Of a stretch of 64,000 bases of DNA, positions 7,537-16,019 are shown piece after piece; position 1 is the first letter of the stretch, and every line of letters starts with the position of its first letter. The stretch covers positions 2,542,001-2,606,000 of the forward strand of contig NZ_LT629741.1 in the NCBI RefSeq assembly GCF_900105135.1. The letters run 5' to 3'. The notes beneath the pieces are model-generated. The model was not told the origin of the DNA, did no database searches, and saw nothing but the letters and a program-made list of their open reading frames with translations. Position numbers and translations under genes: made by a program. The DNA is from Gramella sp. MAR_2010_147. Its GTDB lineage: Bacteria > Bacteroidota > Bacteroidia > Flavobacteriales > Flavobacteriaceae.

Positions 7537-9964
7537 TATCTTCTTCCAGGCTTGCCATTAATTCTTTTATTTTTTTCTGAAAATAAGAGAACTCAGAAGA
7601 GCTTACATTGTCTCTAGCCTCCATTTTAACCAACACTGCGATCACTTCATTTGCTTTCATCTGTCTAAGCATGGGAAGCATTCTATGAGCTAATTTCCCC
7701 ATCCTGTCGGTATCATTGTTTTCGAAGGCTACTGCGAGTTCCTGTGTGCTATTGTCGGCGCCCTGGAGAAATGCTTTTAATATGGTTTGCATCGCATCGT
7801 CATCATGGCCTGAGAATTCATAAATATCGCTAAGATCGTAAGCTTCAGATGTCAATTTACCATTTTCAGTATCTACTGGAGCTTCACTTTTTTCGTACTT
7901 TAATTTTAGAAGCCGGGCGATATGTTGTTTTAGATCGTCTGGCTTATAAGGTTTTAATAACTTGTTGTCAAAGCCCACCTGTGTGTAAACATTTTTCTTG
8001 AGATCTGTTCTTCCTGACAGGGCAATTACAGGCATATCTTTAAGTTTTTCATCTTTCCGAATATATTTGATCAGCTGGAAGCCATCTAGTATGGGCATTT
8101 GTATATCTGTAAGGACGATATTGAAATTAATCTTATTTAGTTTTTCCAGCGCCTCTTTCCCGTTTTCTGCAGTTTCGATTTCAAAACCCATAGATCTTAC
8201 TACTTCAACAGTAAGCGATAATTGCCCCGGTTCATCATCCACTACCAAAGCTTTCATCCCCGCAGTATTTAAGCTTTTTTCAATTACTTCATTATTTTTC
8301 CCTTCTTTTTCCGGCTCTTCTCTGGTTTCTGAAAGTTTAACTACTGGAATAGCGATAATAAATTCACTTCCTTCTCCCTGTTCGCTTTTAACCTTTATTT
8401 CCCCTTCGAGCAATTCGGTGAGTCTTTTGGTGATCGCAAGACCAAGGCCAGAACCTCCAAACTGTTTTTCAATATTGCTGTTCTCCTGTGAGAATTCTTC
8501 AAAGACACTGGCCTGCATTTCTTTTGAAATGCCTATCCCTGAATCTTTAACCCTGATCTCAAGAATGTGGTCTTTATTAGATTGTTCCTGGAGTTCGGCA
8601 GCAATTAGAATACTTCCTTTTTCAGTAAATTTCCAGGCGTTTGAAATAAGGTTTGCAAGTATCTGCTTGATCCTGAAAGGGTCACTTTGTATTTGAACAT
8701 TGGTTTCTTCTGAAACTTCAATAATGATTTTTACATCTTTTTTCTTTTCAGCAGGAATCACATTGTTTACGGTATCCTTAATTAGTTTTTTTGGATTGAA
8801 GGAGAGTTTTTCCACCAGCATTTTCCCGGCTTCCAATTTTGAAAGATCCAGCAGGTCATTTACCAGTCTTAAGATAAATTCTGAAGATTTTTTAATTTGG
8901 GTGAGGTAATGTTTCTGTTTCTCATTCAGCTCCGTTTTTTGAATAAGATCGGTATAACCCATCACGGTGGTAAGCGGACTCCGAAGGTCATGCGTGATCG
9001 CCGCCATAAATTGTTCCCGGCTGGCAAGTAGTGATTCTGCAAATTCCTTAGCTTCTTCCAGCTCAACCCTGTACCGCTGGCTACGGGTAACATCTCCAAT
9101 AATATTGATGATAAAATAGAGAATGATCAGCAAAATAATACAGCCTCCAAGAAAGATGATATTAGAGGTTTTATTGAGCATATTTTGAAAAACTTCAGCT
9201 CGTTCTACCGCATTCTCCCGTTCTTTCAATTCAAGCTCAGATAATAAGCTTTGAAGCTGTTGGTTAAGAATCAGGTCATTATTCAGCAATTCATTCTCCT
9301 TTTGAATTACTTCGTTCTGAAATTGTCTGTTTGCAAACTCAAGATCTGTTAAAACCCGTTTTACAGATTTTACAACCGAATCAAGCCGCTGTGTGGTAAT
9401 GCGCTCTGCATTATCTTCTTTTGAATATTCAAGCCATTTAACAAGGATATCCTTTTGGTAAGGTTTAAGGTTTCTAAACCTGTTCTCGTAGCTATAATCT
9501 TTAAAAGAAGCATCTATATTTCTTAGTTCCCTCAGGGCCTTTGAGTAATAATTGGTATTTCTATCGGTATCCCTTAAAGCGACGAGTTCCTTTAAGTTTT
9601 CAGTCTTTTGCTCTAGAAGCTTATTGATACTGTCAGTCTCATTTTCCAGGTCAATCTTTTCATAGGACTGGCTCAGTCTGTTAATTTTAGACTTTATGGT
9701 GTCAATTTGGGAATTATAGAGCATTAACTCTTCTTCAGCTCCTGTTTGAATAAGTCGCCTACTGGTATTTTCAGATTCATTAAGATTGGTACTTATTTCA
9801 CTAACCAGGATAAGTTGCTGGTTATTTTCAGTATTGGATTGCGCAATCTCAGAATAAGCGATTACCTGGTTGTAAACGTACCAAACAGCAAGCCCGGCCA
9901 GAATGGCCACGATTACATATCCGGTTACTACTTTTGCGGTGATGGAGCGTTTGGCACTAAACAT
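7526..9964 (-). CDS. hybrid sensor histidine kinase with receiver and Hpt domains
   Basis: An 812-residue membrane phosphorelay protein. A transmembrane helix lies near residues 12-31, a long helical extracytoplasmic sensor follows (to about 265, rich in coiled-coil-like repeats), then a second membrane helix near 270-292. The HisKA domain has H325 in THDLRSPLTT. The HATPase domain shows NLISNAWKFTEKG and GSGLGLAITK. A receiver domain carries D620 in LTDIQMPILDG, and a C-terminal Hpt domain carries H760 in KLAHRMLPMLRQM. All relay residues are present, so phosphate can pass H325-D620-H760 and on to a separate regulator, most simply D52 of the neighbour. The signal is unknown. Confidence 0.93.
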   Translation of the reverse strand: MFSAKRSITAKVVTGYVIVAILAGLAVWYVYNQVIAYSEIAQSNTENNQQLILVSEISTNLNESENTSRRLIQTGAEEELMLYNSQIDTIKSKINRLSQSYEKIDLENETDSINKLLEQKTENLKELVALRDTDRNTNYYSKALRELRNIDASFKDYSYENRFRNLKPYQKDILVKWLEYSKEDNAERITTQRLDSVVKSVKRVLTDLEFANRQFQNEVIQKENELLNNDLILNQQLQSLLSELELKERENAVERAEVFQNMLNKTSNIIFLGGCIILLIILYFIINIIGDVTRSQRYRVELEEAKEFAESLLASREQFMAAITHDLRSPLTTVMGYTDLIQKTELNEKQKHYLTQIKKSSEFILRLVNDLLDLSKLEAGKMLVEKLSFNPKKLIKDTVNNVIPAEKKKDVKIIIEVSEETNVQIQSDPFRIKQILANLISNAWKFTEKGSILIAAELQEQSNKDHILEIRVKDSGIGISKEMQASVFEEFSQENSNIEKQFGGSGLGLAITKRLTELLEGEIKVKSEQGEGSEFIIAIPVVKLSETREEPEKEGKNNEVIEKSLNTAGMKALVVDDEPGQLSLTVEVVRSMGFEIETAENGKEALEKLNKINFNIVLTDIQMPILDGFQLIKYIRKDEKLKDMPVIALSGRTDLKKNVYTQVGFDNKLLKPYKPDDLKQHIARLLKLKYEKSEAPVDTENGKLTSEAYDLSDIYEFSGHDDDAMQTILKAFLQGADNSTQELAVAFENNDTDRMGKLAHRMLPMLRQMKANEVIAVLVKMEARDNVSSSEFSYFQKKIKELMASLEEDITV

Positions 9965-10018
9965 AACTCAGGTTTAAATCTAAAATTAAGCCAAATATGG
10001 CAATTTTCTCCAAATGTA

Positions 10019-10048
10019 TTGTATTTCTAAAAAAGCATATTACATTTG
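10019..10048 (+). promoter_or_regulatory. promoter of the TPP riboswitch transcript
   Basis: TTG at 10019-10021, a 19-nt spacer and TACATTTG at 10041-10048 match the Bacteroidota sigma-A consensus. The start would be near 10053, exactly where the aptamer begins. Confidence 0.8.
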
Positions 10049-10052
10049 CACC

Positions 10053-10131
10053 ACAATCTCAAAAGGGGTGCCCAAATGGGCTGAGATCATACCCAATGAA
10101 CCTGGGCAGGTAATGCTGCCAAGGGAATTGC
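10053..10131 (+). promoter_or_regulatory. TPP (THI-box) riboswitch aptamer
   Basis: The conserved thi-box blocks appear in order: GGGGTGCCC, GGCTGAGATCATACCC, GAACCTGGGCAGGTAATGC and GCCAAGGGAA. P1 closes through CAAT at 10054-10057 with ATTG near 10127-10130. It binds thiamine pyrophosphate and here controls the TonB-dependent receptor that starts at 10250. An intrinsic terminator directly after the aptamer shows that control is by transcription attenuation. Confidence 0.96.
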
Positions 10132-10152
10132 ACGAAAGTGCAGTGTATGTAC

Positions 10153-10188
10153 TCCTGATGTTGCCAAGTGGCAGTTTCAGGATTTTTT
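10153..10188 (+). terminator. riboswitch expression-platform terminator
   Basis: Nested stem TCCTGA-TTGCCA / TGGCAG-TCAGGA followed by six T residues, 22 nt after the aptamer and 62 nt before the receptor start. With TPP bound, transcription should end here. The sequence between the aptamer and this hairpin (10132-10152) is the likely place for the alternative pairing. Confidence 0.88.
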
Positions 10189-10249
10189 ATTTATAAACTT
10201 TAAAACAGAAAGAGTAATCGCCCCTTTTATTCGTAAAATTTTATTACGG

Positions 10250-12631
10250 ATGAAACATGTATTATTTTTTGTAGGTCTTCTGGCGCTTTCCATACAGGCC
10301 TATGCACAGGAATTTAAACTTTCGGGAACCGTAACCGAAAACGGAGTCCCGTTAAACGAAGCTTCAGTCTATGTGAAGGACTCGGGCTCAGGAACACTTA
10401 CCAATCAAAAAGGAAACTATACGCTGAACCTGGAAGAGGGGACGTATACTATCATTTTCGTTTTTGGAAATCAAAAAAGTAAAAGAGTGGTTATCGATTC
10501 AGATAAGGTGCTGAACGTGGATCTATCTGGTGCTGAAGAGAGTCTGGATGAGGTTTTTCTTTCAGCAGTAAGGGTGGGAGATAAATCACCCATTACTTAT
10601 AGTAATTTGAGTAACGAGGAAATCGAAGATCGTAATCTTGGGCAGGATATCCCCGTTTTGATGAGCTATATGCCCAATGTAGTTACAACTACAGATGCCG
10701 GAGCCGGTGTGGGGTATACAGGAATTAGGGTGCGTGGAAGCGATGCTACCAGAGTAAATGTTACTATCAACGGTATTCCTTATAACGATGCAGAAAGTCA
10801 GGGAACATTCTGGGTAAATCTTGGGGATTTTGCATCTTCTGTAGAAAATCTTCAGCTGCAAAGAGGTGTTGGAACTTCAACAAATGGAGCAGGGGCCTTT
10901 GGTGCCAGCCTTAATATTTTAACCGATGCTTATAAAGAAGAAGCTCAGGGAGAAATAGCCAATAGTATAGGTTCTTACAACACTTTTAAACATACGGTGA
11001 AATTTAGCACAGGATTGATCAATGATCACTTTTCTTTTACCGGAAGAGCTTCAAAAATTAGAAGTGATGGTTATATAGATAGAGCAAGTAGTGATCTAAA
11101 ATCTTATTTTCTTCAGGGAGCCTACGTAGATGATAATACGCTTATTAAAGCATTGACTTTTGGCGGAAGTGAAAGGACATACCAGGCATGGTATGGGATA
11201 GATAAGGAAACATTGCAGAACGATCGTACCTTTAACCCTGCCGGTATTTATACCGATGAAAACGGGAATACAAAGTTTTATGATAATCAAACAGATAATT
11301 ACAAACAGGATCATTATCAACTGCTGTGGAATCAGGATTATAATACCAACTGGTCTTCTAATATTGCTTTTCATTATACCTACGGAAGGGGTTATTATGA
11401 AGAATATAATGAGGATGCCGATCTGGCTGAATTTGGATTACCAAACTTTGTTGCCGAAGGGGAAGAAGTGACCACTTCTGATATTGTTGGTACAAAATGG
11501 CTGGATAATCATTTCTACGGAACAGTTTTCAGTTTAAATTATCAGAATGCTAATTGGGATGCTACCCTTGGTGGAGGCTGGAATAAATATGACGGCGATC
11601 ACTTTGGAGAAGTCGTGTATACGAGATTTGCCAGAAATAACGATCCTTACGAACCTTATTACTTCAATGAGGCAGATAAAACCGATTTTAATATTTACGC
11701 AAAGGCAAATTTTGCGATTACAGAGAAACTTGGTGGTTACGCAGATCTTCAGCTAAGAACCGTGAATTATGAAACCGATGGTTTACTGGACGATCAATCA
11801 AGGTTCTTAAATGATGATAATTTCAGCTTTTTTAATCCAAAAGCTGGTCTAACCTATGAGCTAAATCCGTTTAATCAGTTCTATTTTTCTTATGCGAGAG
11901 CTCACAGGGAGCCCAGTAGGAATGATTATGAAAATGGAGATCCTGAGCCTGAAGAACTAAACGATTTTGAGCTTGGATGGAGACATAACTCCAAAAACCT
12001 TCAGGTGAATACGAATCTTTATTATATGGATTATCAAAATCAATTAGTACTTACCGGTGGGATTGATGATGTGGGCGCTTTTATTCGCCAGAATAGTGGA
12101 AATAGTTACAGATTAGGATTGGAGATAGATGCAACAGTTATACTTTCAGATAAGGTTTCAATTAGACCTAATATTGCCTTAAGCCAGAATAAAAATGTTG
12201 ATTTCGTTTCTACTTTCAACGGGGAGCTTAGAGATTATGGTAATACCGATATTTCGTATTCACCAGAGATCGTTGCAGGAAATATCATCAATTATGAACC
12301 TGTAAACGGACTGGAGCTTAAACTGCTTTCAAAATATGTGGGAGAACAGTTTATGAGTAACATTGAAGCTGAAAACTCGAAGCTGGACAGCTATTTTGTT
12401 AACGACTTTAATGTTCAGTATAGTTGGGATCAACCATGGGTCTTTAAAGAAATTGTACTTACAGGTTTGGTAAATAACATCTTTAATGAGAAGTATGTGT
12501 CCAATGGCTATTATTTCACCTTTGATGTACCCAATGAAGATATCCCTTCTGGAGTACAAACTTTAGATGGAGCCGGGTATTACCCACAAGCCACTACTAA
12601 CTTTTTGTTGGGATTAACCCTGAAGTTCTAA
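10250..12631 (+). CDS. TonB-dependent outer-membrane receptor, probable thiamine uptake
   Basis: A 793-residue receptor with a signal peptide (cleavage after AYAQ, residue ~20), a carboxypeptidase-regulatory-like domain (about 22-105, with GTVTENGVPLNEASVYV), a plug domain (GIRVRGSDATRVNVTINGIP near 160) and a 22-strand-type beta barrel ending in a C-terminal phenylalanine (LLGLTLKF). Placement behind a TPP riboswitch with its own promoter predicts repression when thiamine pyrophosphate is plentiful, so thiamine or a precursor is the probable cargo. Receptors under THI boxes are known in Bacteroidota. The inner-membrane step could be the PnuC at 1877, which is not riboswitch-controlled. Cargo is inferred. 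Confidence 0.93.
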   Translation: MKHVLFFVGLLALSIQAYAQEFKLSGTVTENGVPLNEASVYVKDSGSGTLTNQKGNYTLNLEEGTYTIIFVFGNQKSKRVVIDSDKVLNVDLSGAEESLDEVFLSAVRVGDKSPITYSNLSNEEIEDRNLGQDIPVLMSYMPNVVTTTDAGAGVGYTGIRVRGSDATRVNVTINGIPYNDAESQGTFWVNLGDFASSVENLQLQRGVGTSTNGAGAFGASLNILTDAYKEEAQGEIANSIGSYNTFKHTVKFSTGLINDHFSFTGRASKIRSDGYIDRASSDLKSYFLQGAYVDDNTLIKALTFGGSERTYQAWYGIDKETLQNDRTFNPAGIYTDENGNTKFYDNQTDNYKQDHYQLLWNQDYNTNWSSNIAFHYTYGRGYYEEYNEDADLAEFGLPNFVAEGEEVTTSDIVGTKWLDNHFYGTVFSLNYQNANWDATLGGGWNKYDGDHFGEVVYTRFARNNDPYEPYYFNEADKTDFNIYAKANFAITEKLGGYADLQLRTVNYETDGLLDDQSRFLNDDNFSFFNPKAGLTYELNPFNQFYFSYARAHREPSRNDYENGDPEPEELNDFELGWRHNSKNLQVNTNLYYMDYQNQLVLTGGIDDVGAFIRQNSGNSYRLGLEIDATVILSDKVSIRPNIALSQNKNVDFVSTFNGELRDYGNTDISYSPEIVAGNIINYEPVNGLELKLLSKYVGEQFMSNIEAENSKLDSYFVNDFNVQYSWDQPWVFKEIVLTGLVNNIFNEKYVSNGYYFTFDVPNEDIPSGVQTLDGAGYYPQATTNFLLGLTLKF

Positions 12632-12650
12632 ACACTTCAGGTGTTTTAGC

Positions 12651-12695
12651 TGCCTCCTTTTCAAAATGTAGGGTTTTGGAGGGGAGGCTTTTTTT
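12651..12695 (+). terminator. intrinsic terminator after the TonB-dependent receptor
   Basis: Stem GCCTCC-TTTTCAAAA / TTTTGGAGG-GGAGGC (with G-T pairs) followed by seven T residues. It ends just at the stop of the convergent lipoprotein gene. Confidence 0.8.
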
Positions 12696-13122
12696 AATTA
12701 AAAACCTCTATTCTGTTACCAGATTTTTGAACCCGATAAGGTTTCATGGTATACTGGCCATCTCCCTCCACAATTTCACCCGTGATCACGTTGTATTGAT
12801 TGCCTTCACAGTCACAGGTAGCAATTACCCCGTTTATCGTCATTGCTGAACAACTGCTTGGCGGATGGTTAGGATCACTTAACTCAAAAGCTACATATTG
12901 AGAGTTATTGATGTTATAGATCACTACACCTCTCACCCCATGATTATAAGTAGCAAACGAGTTCCCGGGAAATTGAAGATCATTATATTCTGGAAAGCTT
13001 AGATCAAGCTGGAATCTGAAATTCAGATCTGGAAGATTCGGGTTATTTCTAATTTCATCATCAGATCCTGAACATGCCGTAAGTACTATAAAAACTGCTA
13101 TTATGCTGAAGATTTTTTTCAT
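12694..13122 (-). CDS. lipoprotein with degenerate Rieske-like domain
   Basis: A 142-residue lipoprotein with a lipobox (VLTACSGSDDE, Cys near residue 17). The C-terminal half follows the Rieske layout: a CSAM segment replaces the first CxH motif, and CDCEGNQYNVITGE takes the place of CPCHGSxFDxxTGE, followed by a MKPYRV strand. Both histidine positions are changed (to Ala or Met and to Glu), so a normal [2Fe-2S] Rieske cluster looks impossible although the cysteines of the second loop remain. I recall similar small lipoproteins in other Flavobacteriaceae. Fold assignment is moderate, function unknown. Confidence 0.7.
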   Translation of the reverse strand: MKKIFSIIAVFIVLTACSGSDDEIRNNPNLPDLNFRFQLDLSFPEYNDLQFPGNSFATYNHGVRGVVIYNINNSQYVAFELSDPNHPPSSCSAMTINGVIATCDCEGNQYNVITGEIVEGDGQYTMKPYRVQKSGNRIEVFN

Positions 13123-13153
13123 GTAGTTTTAAATTGCAACGAAAATAATATAA

Positions 13154-13184
13154 TTGTTCCGAAAGATTAAATTTCTTACATTTG
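13154..13184 (+). promoter_or_regulatory. promoter of the greA leader
   Basis: TTG at 13154-13156, 20-nt spacer, TACATTTG at 13177-13184: a full match to the Bacteroidota consensus. The start would lie near 13190, nearly 190 nt before the greA ATG. Confidence 0.75.
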
Positions 13185-13189
13185 TTTAA

Positions 13190-13218
13190 AGAAATCCCGT
13201 TAGAAATGGGATTTTTTC
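13190..13218 (+). terminator. early terminator/attenuator in the greA leader
   Basis: Hairpin AAATCCC-GTTAGAA-ATGGGATTT with a run of six T residues, directly after the predicted transcription start. No plus-strand gene ends nearby except the receptor, which has its own terminator at 12651. It is therefore probably an attenuator, or the end of a very short RNA. Confidence 0.55.
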
Positions 13219-13377
13219 AGTTAATGATGCAATAGTTTAAACCCGGAGAGCTAAAACTTTATAGATCCGGGCAATCCCGCATCCTGGGATTCAATTATTA
13301 ATAAAATCATTATAAGGTATTTTTTCGGCTCTGGAGGGTTTACCCCACTGGCTACGAAATATTAAAACGATAAAGTT
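13219..13377 (+). promoter_or_regulatory. structured 5' leader of greA
   Basis: About 160 nt with three possible hairpins: CCCGG / TCCGGG (around 13240-13272), AATCCC-GCATCC-TGGGATT (around 13272-13292) and CTGGAGGGTTTACCCCACTGG (around 13332-13352). No open frame is seen. It matches no riboswitch class I recognise. Confidence 0.4.
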
Positions 13378-13854
13378 ATGAGTAAAGTATCTTATTACAC
13401 CCCTGAAGGGTTAAAAAAGCTTAGAGATGAACTTAATCATCTTAAAGACGTAGAGAGACCAAAAGCATCTCAGGCAATAGGAGAGGCTAGAGATAAAGGA
13501 GATTTGAGTGAGAATGCTGAATATGATGCGGCAAAAGAAGCTCAGGGACTTCTGGAAATGAAGATATCTAAACTGGAAGAAGTGGTGGCGAACGCCAGAG
13601 TAATTGACGAATCGCAGTTAGATACATCTAAAGTTCTGGTACATTCTCATGTGAAGATCAAGAATCAAACGAACGGAGCTGAAATGACATATAAGCTGGT
13701 GGCCCAAAGTGAGGCCGATCTTAAATCTGGGAAAATATCTGTAGATTCTCCTATAGGAAAAGGTCTCTTAGGCAAGGAAGTAGGAGACACGGCAGAAATT
13801 GAAGTTCCAAACGGTACTGTAAAGTTCGAAGTGATCGAGATCTGGAGAGAATAA
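13378..13854 (+). CDS. greA: transcription elongation factor GreA
   Basis: A 158-residue protein of standard GreA length. The N-terminal coiled coil (residues 1-75) has the conserved acidic tip in GDLSENAEYDAAKEAQ, where the Asp and Glu stimulate RNA cleavage by backtracked RNA polymerase. The C-terminal FKBP-like domain includes SPIGKGLLGKEVGD. GreA enters the secondary channel of RNA polymerase and rescues arrested complexes. The leader is unusually long and contains an early terminator, which suggests control by attenuation. The HIT gene follows after a probable terminator. Confidence 0.97.
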   Translation: MSKVSYYTPEGLKKLRDELNHLKDVERPKASQAIGEARDKGDLSENAEYDAAKEAQGLLEMKISKLEEVVANARVIDESQLDTSKVLVHSHVKIKNQTNGAEMTYKLVAQSEADLKSGKISVDSPIGKGLLGKEVGDTAEIEVPNGTVKFEVIEIWRE

Positions 13855-13879
13855 TTCTACCCAAATCAGTTAAAATTAA

Positions 13880-13935
13880 ATCCTTTTCTTTCATCTGCAA
13901 TTTCGGATTTGAGAAAAGGATTCTTTAATTTTAAT
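13880..13935 (+). terminator. probable greA terminator
   Basis: An 11-bp perfect stem AATCCTTTTCT / AGAAAAGGATT (arms near 13879-13889 and 13913-13923) with a loop of about 23 nt, followed by CTTTAATTTT. The large loop and imperfect T run lower confidence. Confidence 0.55.
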
Positions 13936-13953
13936 AAAAAAACCAACCTAATT

Positions 13954-14349
13954 ATGTCGACACTGTTTACGAGGATAGTTAAAGGAGAAGTGCCAGCTTA
14001 TAAAGTAGCCGAAAACAGCCAGTTTTTAGCTTTTTTAGATATCAGGCCCAATGCGAAAGGTCATGTGTTGTGTATTCCGAAAAAAGAGATTGATAAGATC
14101 TGGGACCTGGAAGAAGATATGTATCAGGAGTTAATGCGTTTTTCACGACATGTCGCTGTCGCTCTGGAAAAAACAGTTTCCTGTAAGAGAGTAGGAATGG
14201 CCGTGGTTGGCCTGGAAGTTCCGCATACACATGTTCATCTTATACCGCTCAATAGCATGAAGGAAATGGATTTTTCTAATCATGTGGAAATGAGCGACCA
14301 GGAATTTACAGATATTGCTGCGGCTATTAATGCGAATGTAGAATTGTGA
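13954..14349 (+). CDS. HIT family nucleotide-binding hydrolase
   Basis: This 131-residue cytoplasmic protein carries the histidine triad as HTHVHLIPL near residues 91-99 and the N-terminal IVKGEVPAYKV typical of HinT-like enzymes. The family hydrolyses AMP-linked or ADP-linked substrates such as phosphoramidates and dinucleoside polyphosphates. ATG at 13954 (MSTLFTRIV) is chosen over an upstream in-frame TTG at 13909, because the family always starts near this point and the TTG lies inside the greA terminator hairpin. Its stop overlaps the next start by 4 nt, so the two are translationally coupled. Confidence 0.92.
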   Translation: MSTLFTRIVKGEVPAYKVAENSQFLAFLDIRPNAKGHVLCIPKKEIDKIWDLEEDMYQELMRFSRHVAVALEKTVSCKRVGMAVVGLEVPHTHVHLIPLNSMKEMDFSNHVEMSDQEFTDIAAAINANVEL

Positions 14350-14759
14350 CCAATTTTTCTGAGTTTAAATTAAGTCTGGAGATAAGAATAGACTGGAGCG
14401 ATCTGGACATGTATGAACACGTGAATAACGTTTCTTATATGCGATATCTTCAAAGCGGCAGGGTTAATTTCTGGGAGGCTTCTGGTATTCATGAATTTTA
14501 CCAGAACTCTAATCAGGGAACGATGTTGGTTTCTACTAAATGCGATTTTAATAAATCTCTCTACTACCCGGGGAGAGCAATTATTAAGACCAAACTTGAT
14601 TTTATTGGTAATACCAGTTTTGGTTTGAAACATATTATCTTGAATGAAAATGATGAAATTTGTGCGGAAGGGAATGATGTGGTGGTATGTTTCGACTTTG
14701 ATAAGAATGAAACCTTTCCTGTACCAGACTGGTTACGAAAAAGAATCTCTGCACTTTAA
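14346..14759 (+). CDS. hotdog-fold acyl-CoA thioesterase (YbgC/4HBT type)
   Basis: This 137-residue protein has the 4HBT signature IRIDWSDLDMYEHVNNVSYMRYL, where the Asp at about residue 17 and the HVNN segment form the thioesterase active site. It should hydrolyse an acyl-CoA or acyl-ACP thioester, and the exact chain is unknown. The start is GTG, overlapping the HIT stop as GTGA. The stop codon overlaps the stop of the convergent sensor kinase (14756-14759). Assignment to the YbgC/FadM group is by motif. Confidence 0.85.
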   Translation: MTNFSEFKLSLEIRIDWSDLDMYEHVNNVSYMRYLQSGRVNFWEASGIHEFYQNSNQGTMLVSTKCDFNKSLYYPGRAIIKTKLDFIGNTSFGLKHIILNENDEICAEGNDVVVCFDFDKNETFPVPDWLRKRISAL

Positions 14760-15904
14760 ACCTTCTTTAAACTTATTAGAAAGGTAGTTCCTTTATTTAT
14801 TTCGCTTTTTGCAACCTTGATCTTTCCTTTATGATATTCTTCAATAATTCGCTTGGCTAAAGATAGGCCCAGACCCCAGCCTCTTTTCTTTGTGGTTTGC
14901 CCGGGTTCAAAGATAGATTTGAATTTATTTTTATCGATCCCTTTTCCGGTATCGGTTATATAAATATGCGCCTGTTTTATATCCTGCTTGATCTCTATGA
15001 GCAATTCGCCTTTACCGCGCATGGCATCGATCGCATTTTTAACAAGATTCTCTATGGTCCAACTGTAAAGTTGCTCGTTCAGCATTACATTAATGGGTTG
15101 TCGCGGTGTTTTTATGCTGAAATCAATAAGCTTGGAACTTCTGGTTTTTAAGTACTCAAAGCTTTCTTTGGTAGACGCGACGATGTCGGTTTGCTTTAAA
15201 TTTGGTAGTGATCCAATTTTTGAGAATCTTTCAGTGATGGTTCTTAAGCGATCGATATCTTTTTCCATTTCTTCCACATAAGATGGATTGATATCTTCGG
15301 TTTTCAGAATTTCTGTCCAACCTATAAGAGAACTTAACGGAGTTCCAATTTGATGCGCAGTTTCCTTGGCCATTCCCGCCCAGAGTTTGTTCTGTTCGCT
15401 GGATTTTGTGGTGGTATAAAAGAAATAAACCACTCCAATAAAAAGAAAGCCTATCAAAGTTAATCCTATAGGGTAATATTTTAATTTAGTAAGTGCTGGA
15501 GAGTTACCGTAATACAGATATTGTACCTGCCCTTCTCCAAGATCAATAATAATGGGATCATTTTCTTCTTTTAGATCACTGAGATAATCCTCTGTAGTTT
15601 CAGGATCTTCAAGAATGCTAGGATCAAGATTAGTAGTATATGCAATTTCCCCATTCTCATCTGTATGAATAATCGGGATGGTGGTATTATTATTTAATAT
15701 CTTGAGAATAAGGCTAAGATCGGCATTCTCAGGAGCATTGCTAAGTTCTTCCTGTGCCTGTGCCCAGATATTCATTTTCGCCCGTTCATCCTCTTTTAGT
15801 CGCTGAAAAAATATACTTGTATTCCAGAGCACCAGGATGATGACCACAAGGCAGGAAATAATGATAAACCAGCGATTAAAGCTGCGTTCGTCGGGTAGAT
15901 TCAT
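14756..15904 (-). CDS. sensor histidine kinase
   Basis: A 382-residue membrane kinase. A transmembrane helix lies near residues 12-32 (WFIIISCLVVIILVLW), a ~120-residue sensor region follows, then a second helix near 150-170. HisKA has H184 in KETAHQIGTPLSSLIGW. The ATPase domain shows NLVKNAIDAMRGKGE, DTGKGID and GWGLGLSLAKRI. The H-Q-I-G-T-P box is typical of a Bacteroidota kinase group. ATG at 15904 (MNLPDERSF) is chosen because it sits just before the first membrane helix, while upstream codons extend toward the divergent flavin reductase. No response regulator is adjacent, so it is an orphan. Confidence 0.9.
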   Translation of the reverse strand: MNLPDERSFNRWFIIISCLVVIILVLWNTSIFFQRLKEDERAKMNIWAQAQEELSNAPENADLSLILKILNNNTTIPIIHTDENGEIAYTTNLDPSILEDPETTEDYLSDLKEENDPIIIDLGEGQVQYLYYGNSPALTKLKYYPIGLTLIGFLFIGVVYFFYTTTKSSEQNKLWAGMAKETAHQIGTPLSSLIGWTEILKTEDINPSYVEEMEKDIDRLRTITERFSKIGSLPNLKQTDIVASTKESFEYLKTRSSKLIDFSIKTPRQPINVMLNEQLYSWTIENLVKNAIDAMRGKGELLIEIKQDIKQAHIYITDTGKGIDKNKFKSIFEPGQTTKKRGWGLGLSLAKRIIEEYHKGKIKVAKSEINKGTTFLISLKKV

Positions 15905-16019
15905 GTATGCTTCCGGCTTTAAATCAAAAATAAATATAAGCGTTTTAAAACTATTTTTATTGTTTATGCATTGCTTTTCATTCCCTGTTCGTTTCTTTAT
16001 CTTTGGCAAAAATTGAGAT

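Noticed and set aside
7998..8909. Two plus-strand open frames antisense to the hybrid kinase
   Set aside because: They are rich in Ser, Leu and Phe with no start context or domain, and lie wholly inside a well-supported gene on the other strand.
10250..12631. TonB receptor as SusC of a polysaccharide utilisation locus
   Set aside because: It has no SusD partner and no glycoside hydrolases beside it. The TPP riboswitch gives a better explanation.
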